Below, piece after piece: positions 58,690 to 64,000 of a stretch of 64,000 nucleotides of DNA. Source of the stretch: Mercenaria mercenaria (lineage: Eukaryota > Mollusca > Bivalvia > Venerida > Veneridae); NCBI RefSeq assembly GCF_021730395.1, contig NW_026463318.1, positions 1-64,000 of the forward strand, in the 5' to 3' direction. Below the pieces are notes generated by a model. The model did no database searches and was not told the DNA's origin. It saw nothing but the letters and a program-made list of their open reading frames with translations. The translations under genes were made by a program, and so were the position numbers. Position 1 is the stretch's first letter. The number at the start of each line of letters is the position of its first letter.

Positions 58690-59090
58690 TTGGAAAGACA
58701 GTTAAGTTTGCAAGCTTGCGCAATTTTGTTATGTTTATAAGGTTGCACGGGACTCGCAAATGTTTTTAGTACACTGATATATGTGTGTGCAAGCTTACAA
58801 TCTTGTTATGATTGTGCGAGTTTGCAAGACTGCACAAGCTTGCAATCTTATTATGATTGTGTAAACTTGCAAGGTCGCAATTAAGATCGCTAGGGTTCCA
58901 ATCACAAGCATGCGCAACCTTCAAAGCTTGCAAGATCTTAAATAGGTTGCAGGAAGCGCGCAAAGTAATTTGCGCAAGCTTAAATTATGGTTGCGATGGT
59001 TCCAATCGCAATCTTGCAGCATGCTTGTTAAGATCGCAACTGCAATGTTGCTGCGACCTTAATGCAAACTTAATTAAGCTTGCCATTTTG
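58690..59090. repeat. Cluster of TTGCAA/GCTTGC/GATCGCAA words
   Basis: Within about 400 bases, words such as GCAAGCTTGCGCAA, GTTTGCAAG, CAAGCTTGCAATCTT, CTTGCAAGGTCGCAATTAAG and CAATCGCAATCTTGCAGCA recur on both strands with 10-25 base spacing. Two ATGATTGTG-containing units (about 58808 and 58850) look like direct copies. It is a degenerate short repeat field; ORFs over it are artefacts. Confidence 0.6.
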
Positions 59091-59879
59091 GTTTGGGTTC
59101 TTTCTTTGCTTAGGTTTGTCAAAAGCATTATTTTGTTCATAAATCATAATTCATTCTTGCTGTGCCATATAAAACTGATTACATCTGTTGCACTGGTCCT
59201 TCTTAGGTACAACATTAATCTGTATCCTTCCAATAAAACTGGCTTTGTTTTAATTGTTTTACTCCTCCAGATAGAGGTCATACATTTTTGGCAGTGTGAG
59301 ATGCAAATCAAGGAACTGTCTCCTTTTCCCATCTCGTACATAATGTGAACTTATGGGTGGGAAAGATTCAGTATGCTTTTTCACTGCATCTACTTTTAGA
59401 AATTACGTTATGAGGGTTTTTTTCCTCTCTAAGCACTTCCTGTAAAATGTCCGTCCTTTTTTGTTCTTCAACGTATGATCAATATAGTTATGCCTTACCT
59501 ATTGAAGTTTTCTTTAAAAAACGTCTTACAGACTGAATACCTTTTTTTTCAATTTCGAAAGAAATTCTTGACACCTGTTTTCATTTTGATTTGGCTTTGA
59601 TATGTTTTAGTGTCTGTCTCTTCTACAATTGACAAACATCTTTTTGTCTATCATAATTTGTCAATGACCAAACTGATTTAAAGAATTATTGCCTTTGTTC
59701 TGATGTAACTTTTGTGTCACATTTTGTCTGCAGTTGCTACAGCCTACTGGCTCAATTAGTGGTGTTTGGCTTTCCATCTGCTGATTTATACTCTGCACCT
59801 GACAGCCTGTAACTTTTTTCACATTGATTCCATGTTTCTGGTATTGCTTTTCCTTTTCTAGTATGGAACTCCTCAGGCA
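59091..59879. other. Non-coding, no gene recognised
   Basis: Pyrimidine- and T-rich sequence on the plus strand with only chance ORFs. Confidence 0.4.
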
Positions 59880-60232
59880 TTATAAAAACTGCTGTTTTCT
59901 TGATGTAGCTCTTTTCTGTGGTGTTGATTTATCATTAGTGATAGGTGTATATTTGTTGTTTCTGTTAGTAAAATTGTTCATCTTGTAACGGCGAGGTAAA
60001 GTATATTTTAGAGTCTGGATTTTAAAGGTATCTTTCAAACTGATCCAAAATTCCAGAAAGGATGTATAGAAGTTACACTTACTTTTATCTGCAGTGGCAA
60101 GTAAATCACTTTTGGTTGGTTTCATTGTGCTGACTGGCTCTTCAACATTATTTGTGTAGAATATAAAATTGCGCTTTGTGTAATTAGCCAGTACTAATGG
60201 GAAAAGGTCTGCCACTGACACGTAATCAAGCT
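59880..60232 (-). other. Open frame with weak OTU-protease-like resemblance
   Basis: The open frame reads LDYVSVADLFPLVLANYTKR, then NFIFYTNNVEEPVSTMKPTK. This loosely recalls the middle of OTU-like cysteine protease domains found in some invertebrate transposable elements (W..D..vadl.PlaLAN). The rest of the domain and the catalytic residues are not seen. Decayed, and its origin is uncertain. Confidence 0.2.
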
Positions 60233-63200
60233 ACAGTTATTCCTTCATAATCTGAATAATGCCGGTTTAAGACAAAGGCAATATACTTTTCCATTCTTTC
60301 TCCAAAAGTGTCATTAATGTGAAGGATTTTTGCCAATGTGTTTCCGACTAGCTTATAAAAAGCAGTTACAATTAATAAGGTTTGATTTTTCCTCTTCCAA
60401 GATCATTTGCTGACAGTAGTAAGTCTACCTTACTTTTAATAACTTCCACTCTTTTTTCTTAAACATTTAAACAGGAGGAATGTTCAACATTCCAGTGCAA
60501 AATACAATATCTGCCACACACTCTAAACTTGATAGTCCGTTTTCATCACCTAATTATTGAAAAAACAGTAAAAGTCAACACTGCCAAATAAACCTATCTT
60601 CTTGACATGCAAATGACAAACAATCTTACTACCGGGCCTTCAACCAGAATCTTCTATCATAACATAGCACAATATGGTTGTTGCACTACTGTAAAATATC
60701 AGTAAGATTTAGGTCCTATCTTTACATAACTTTTTCTGGCTCAGTTGGGTTAATGCATAATATGTAGAAAACTGCTCTGCTAAAACGTGCTATCTTTACA
60801 TAACATGTTATGTATTTTGAAAAATCCTTCCAAAGCCTTAAAATGCAGTCTACCAAAAGCAGCTATTAGTATATAGATTGTTTTGGTTCATTTCAAATAA
60901 GATAAACTTACTTTGATAACATGCTATGTAATGAAAACTGTTTTTGGCATAACTTATTAACAGAGATTCTGCAGTGACTGGTTTGATCCCAATTAAATAA
61001 CTTAGGGAAGAAATATGATATAATGACGCAAATTGGTGCAAAATGTGCAGCTTGAAAAAATGCAAAAAAGTGAAAAACGTAAAATATGGTACATAGCACC
61101 TTCTGGCACTAACCCCTCGAAATAATATATATTCTTGACGTAATCAATACTACTTTTTATGTTCACCAGTCTGTTGTACATATAATATTTGAGTGAATGT
61201 TTTCTTGACAAAACGTTATGAATTATATAACTAAGGCTACTTATTAAGAAAGCCTTTGTGTCGGCTTCCACAAAACAAAAACACAATTTTCAGATACATG
61301 CATATAGAATGTTTTGACAAATAATGATCATGGGTCCCTTCTCTTATTCTTAACTATAAGCTAGAAGATAATAATTCTAAAAGTATTTGCATGTAGCTAG
61401 GTTAAAAGTATCGAGAAAAATAGAAAAATCTAATTATTTTTCAAAATTCAACACGATATCACATAATACACCAACTTTCACAAATGTGACACCAATACGT
61501 TAAAAGTGTTGCTACCCCACTTCTTCAGTTCCTGGGCCGTTGCCTTTAAACTCCGCTACATTGTTAAAAAAGTGGGTCCACCAAACTGGAAACGCTTGAA
61601 TATCTATGTACCCCAAAATCCTGCTGTTTCGACTTCCGTACAGTTTTCAGATAAGAAAAGAACTACATTTTGTACACATTTTAAAGACTGCAATTTCTGT
61701 TCTTTCAATTCAAAAACAATTGTAATACCAATCCGGAACAGACGTAACTTTGTTACACGTCGTCGTCAAGTCCGCTAAAATCCTGACACATTTACAGGGA
61801 ATGATAACGTTAATCTTTTAAATTATAAGAAGGTCTAGTTATCATCACATATTAAATCAATTATGTAACAAAATATATTGCATGCATAACGTATTAGTTC
61901 AGTATTGTAAGAGAAGAAATGTTGCCATATATACTACAACTATATTTACACACAAAAAGGAAATCTTAAACAAAAATTTTGACTCAATTTTACATCAGTC
62001 GTCAAAAAAATTTAAAAGATAAAATTAGGTTATGAAAATAAATAATATGAATCGGTCATCAAAAAAGCTGTACAAAAATAGGAAAACTTTAGGAATAAAG
62101 GAAAGTAATCAAAAAGCTAAATCTATTTTTAGATAAAAAAACCAAACAGTTTCTTATACGCAGTGATCTCCCTTGCCACTTGAAGAACTGCGTAGAAGTC
62201 GGGACAGGTAGGAAAAAACGCACGTATAATTGTATATACAAGTGCAAATAATGATTCAGATCATTAATATGCTGTTTTATTGCTGACTAGTGCAATATGT
62301 AATATTAAGACTAAATTAGAGAAGTCTTTATAATACGTTTTCGAACTATATTTTTATCGCTATATTTTCATGCGTTTCGGTCACATCATGTGTTAAAGGA
62401 ATACACCCTCACTTTTCAAATTAGCCAGATTGGTCAACATACCTAAAAACATATTTCCTCATGCGAAATGACGCATTCTTTAACCTTATTGTATTTACAT
62501 ATGTATGAAAATATCAATGGACTGTAGAACAATGTTTAGAGAACAGCTCATATCAATAAAAGTATCTGTCGATTAGCCTGAAAAACGGGTAAAAGCCTTA
62601 CAGCGGATTAATCTGCCTTTCAGTGAAAACTGTCAGTATGATATTCTTGCAAGTTTTGAAATACGGTAATTATAGGTCTCAACCTAAAAAGCAATTCGCG
62701 CATTGCGTTATGGTATAACTGATATATTTTCTATTGATAGAACACAATAGCGTGCTATTATCCTCTTTAAGTCGGTTTTTTCCGACCATGCATAGGGGAA
62801 TTCGTCTCGGCTTAAGGCATAGTTTGCATTACACCTGTACGGTAATGATACCTATAGTTTCAAGGGATAGTAGCATTGTTATTCGGTCACATAGAAAAGC
62901 AGAAGCACACCTCCGTAATGGATATTTTTAACCCACACGACTGTATTATTGCGCTTTTTGTGGGCAGCGAAGCGTGACCTAAGATTTACCAGACTACAAA
63001 TTTACGGTCAAAATGCTTATCTGAAACAGAAGAACAAGTAGTTCCATGTCCTCCAAAAGTTTTACGTAATTCAAGTCTGTTTAACTTTCAGAAAGCTTCT
63101 GAGATTCAACTTTATCAAAAAATGCACTGCTTAAGTACAAATTTGCCGTAATCTATATTTTATAACAAAAACAACGCGTATGAAAATGAGCATGCTTGCT

Positions 63201-63564
63201 TTGATCACATGACCAAAACAAGTGACCAAAATAAATTATAAATATATAACCTACAAAAATATTATAGTACTTCAGCACCATCCGCGTAGATCTATACTCG
63301 GTATTAAAACCAAGTTGCATCTTTTGTAAACGTTTTAAATTAAACCTCAGTTCCTGCTAGAAAAGTTAGTCGAAATTTTATTATTATAACAACAACAAAG
63401 AGCTTGTTTTGGTCACATGATCAGAAAACACCTAACTAGCACGGCGTGCGTCCTATTTTCGGATGAAATTGCACCCGTGTATCCGTTGAACTTTATAGCA
63501 TAGAAATGGGTTTATGGACAGATATATTGCATGAAATCAACAGAGGTGTTATCCTATCTATTTT
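60233..63564. other. Non-coding, no gene recognised
   Basis: AT-rich. Short ORFs at 61506-61778 and 62734-62931 have no supporting signals. Confidence 0.4.
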
Positions 63565-63924
63565 TCATAGAGAAAGATACGTTTCATAATATTTACGTAA
63601 ATAATTTTTATTTACACGACTTAGGAAAATAATTGCAGCCGTAACGGAGGGGGCGAAACATTCGTACCTGTTTCCCGAAAATACGAACGTTAGCACTTCA
63701 ATTTGATTTAATATTACATTCCAGCTGGTGTTTGTGATTGACATATCATTGAAGGGTATAATCAATTCGAAAGAAACATTATTTTTAACAAAGTCGCCTT
63801 TTAATCGCCCGTAGATTTGCGGTGTTTTCGTCCCCAAATATCCACGTTCTGGCGTACGATTTTTTCTCGGATAATTATACAATAGCGGAATTCGGAAGAC
63901 TGCAATGAAATCATTTGAGATCAT
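63565..63924 (-). CDS. Hypothetical 119-residue ORF
   Basis: ATG-initiated open frame (MISNDFIAVFRIPLLYNYPR...), more CpG-rich than its surroundings, with a possible donor CAG|GTACGA inside at about 63666-63674. No domain, signal peptide or relatives recognised. It may be a first exon of a leftward gene or chance. Confidence 0.2.
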   Translation of the reverse strand: MISNDFIAVFRIPLLYNYPRKNRTPERGYLGTKTPQIYGRLKGDFVKNNVSFELIIPFNDMSITNTSWNVILNQIEVLTFVFSGNRYECFAPSVTAAIIFLSRVNKNYLRKYYETYLSL

Positions 63925-64000
63925 TTAAACTAAGTAAGAAAATTTTCAATATTTGAATTTGAACAATAGAATTCGTAAAAAGATCCTTTGGAAGCATAGA

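Noticed and set aside
58857-59348. 163-codon ORF
   Set aside because: Runs over the TTGCAA word field; its Cys/Leu/Ala-rich start is a product of those words.
61506-61778. 90-codon ORF as an exon
   Set aside because: No splice signals I trust, no family, and the local CCCACTTCTTCAG / AAAAAAGTGGG inversion suggests repeat sequence.

Overview
The window looks like nuclear DNA of an animal, most likely a bivalve mollusc. It is AT-rich and gene-poor, has GT-AG introns, microsatellites and many tRNA-headed SINEs with CAAACAAA or CAACAAAATA tails, and its enzymes resemble animal ADPRH. The species assignment is inference from repeat style; no species-specific gene is present.

Layout: 1-3235 is the 3' part of a Ty3/Gypsy LTR retroelement (gag-like ORF, protease-RT-RNase H ORF, 3' LTR). 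3.2-8.4 kb is repeat-rich: GAT microsatellites, a TTAA-flanked palindromic element and a 1.1-kb segment present twice in direct orientation. 8.7-53 kb is the core: an ADP-ribosylation locus with three intact ADP-ribosylarginine hydrolase (ADPRH/ARH1) genes (11.3-12.4 -, 21.0-22.1 +, 26.0-27.9 +), one intact ankyrin-like plus R-S-E mono-ADP-ribosyltransferase gene (18.6-20.7 -), and broken paralogs of each. 53-64 kb holds palindromes, a tandem repeat, a cluster of TTGCAA-like words and no gene I can name.

The intact transferase (writer) and one hydrolase (eraser) are head to head with start codons about 308 bp apart. A second, broken writer/eraser pair at 45.1-48.3 kb has the same arrangement with about 327 bp between starts and recognisable blocks of the same intergenic sequence. 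Reading inward from both sides, the gene order is a mirror: ARH, ART/ARH, tailed ARH on the left (8.7-28.1 kb), and tailed ARH, ARH/ART, ARH relic on the right (39.7-53.0 kb). This is an old inverted segmental duplication whose left arm is intact and whose right arm is entirely broken. A third transferase paralog (31.5-32.7 kb, broken) and two 5'-end relics of the first hydrolase lie in the spacer.

Functionally, the transferase would put ADP-ribose on arginine (R, S and ExE motifs visible) and the ADPRH enzymes would remove it (SDDT and GDSDS metal-binding motifs visible). Linkage and a shared promoter suggest co-regulation of a reversible modification switch, reminiscent in logic of bacterial DraT-DraG and of ARH-type immunity proteins. 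That functional reading is inference.
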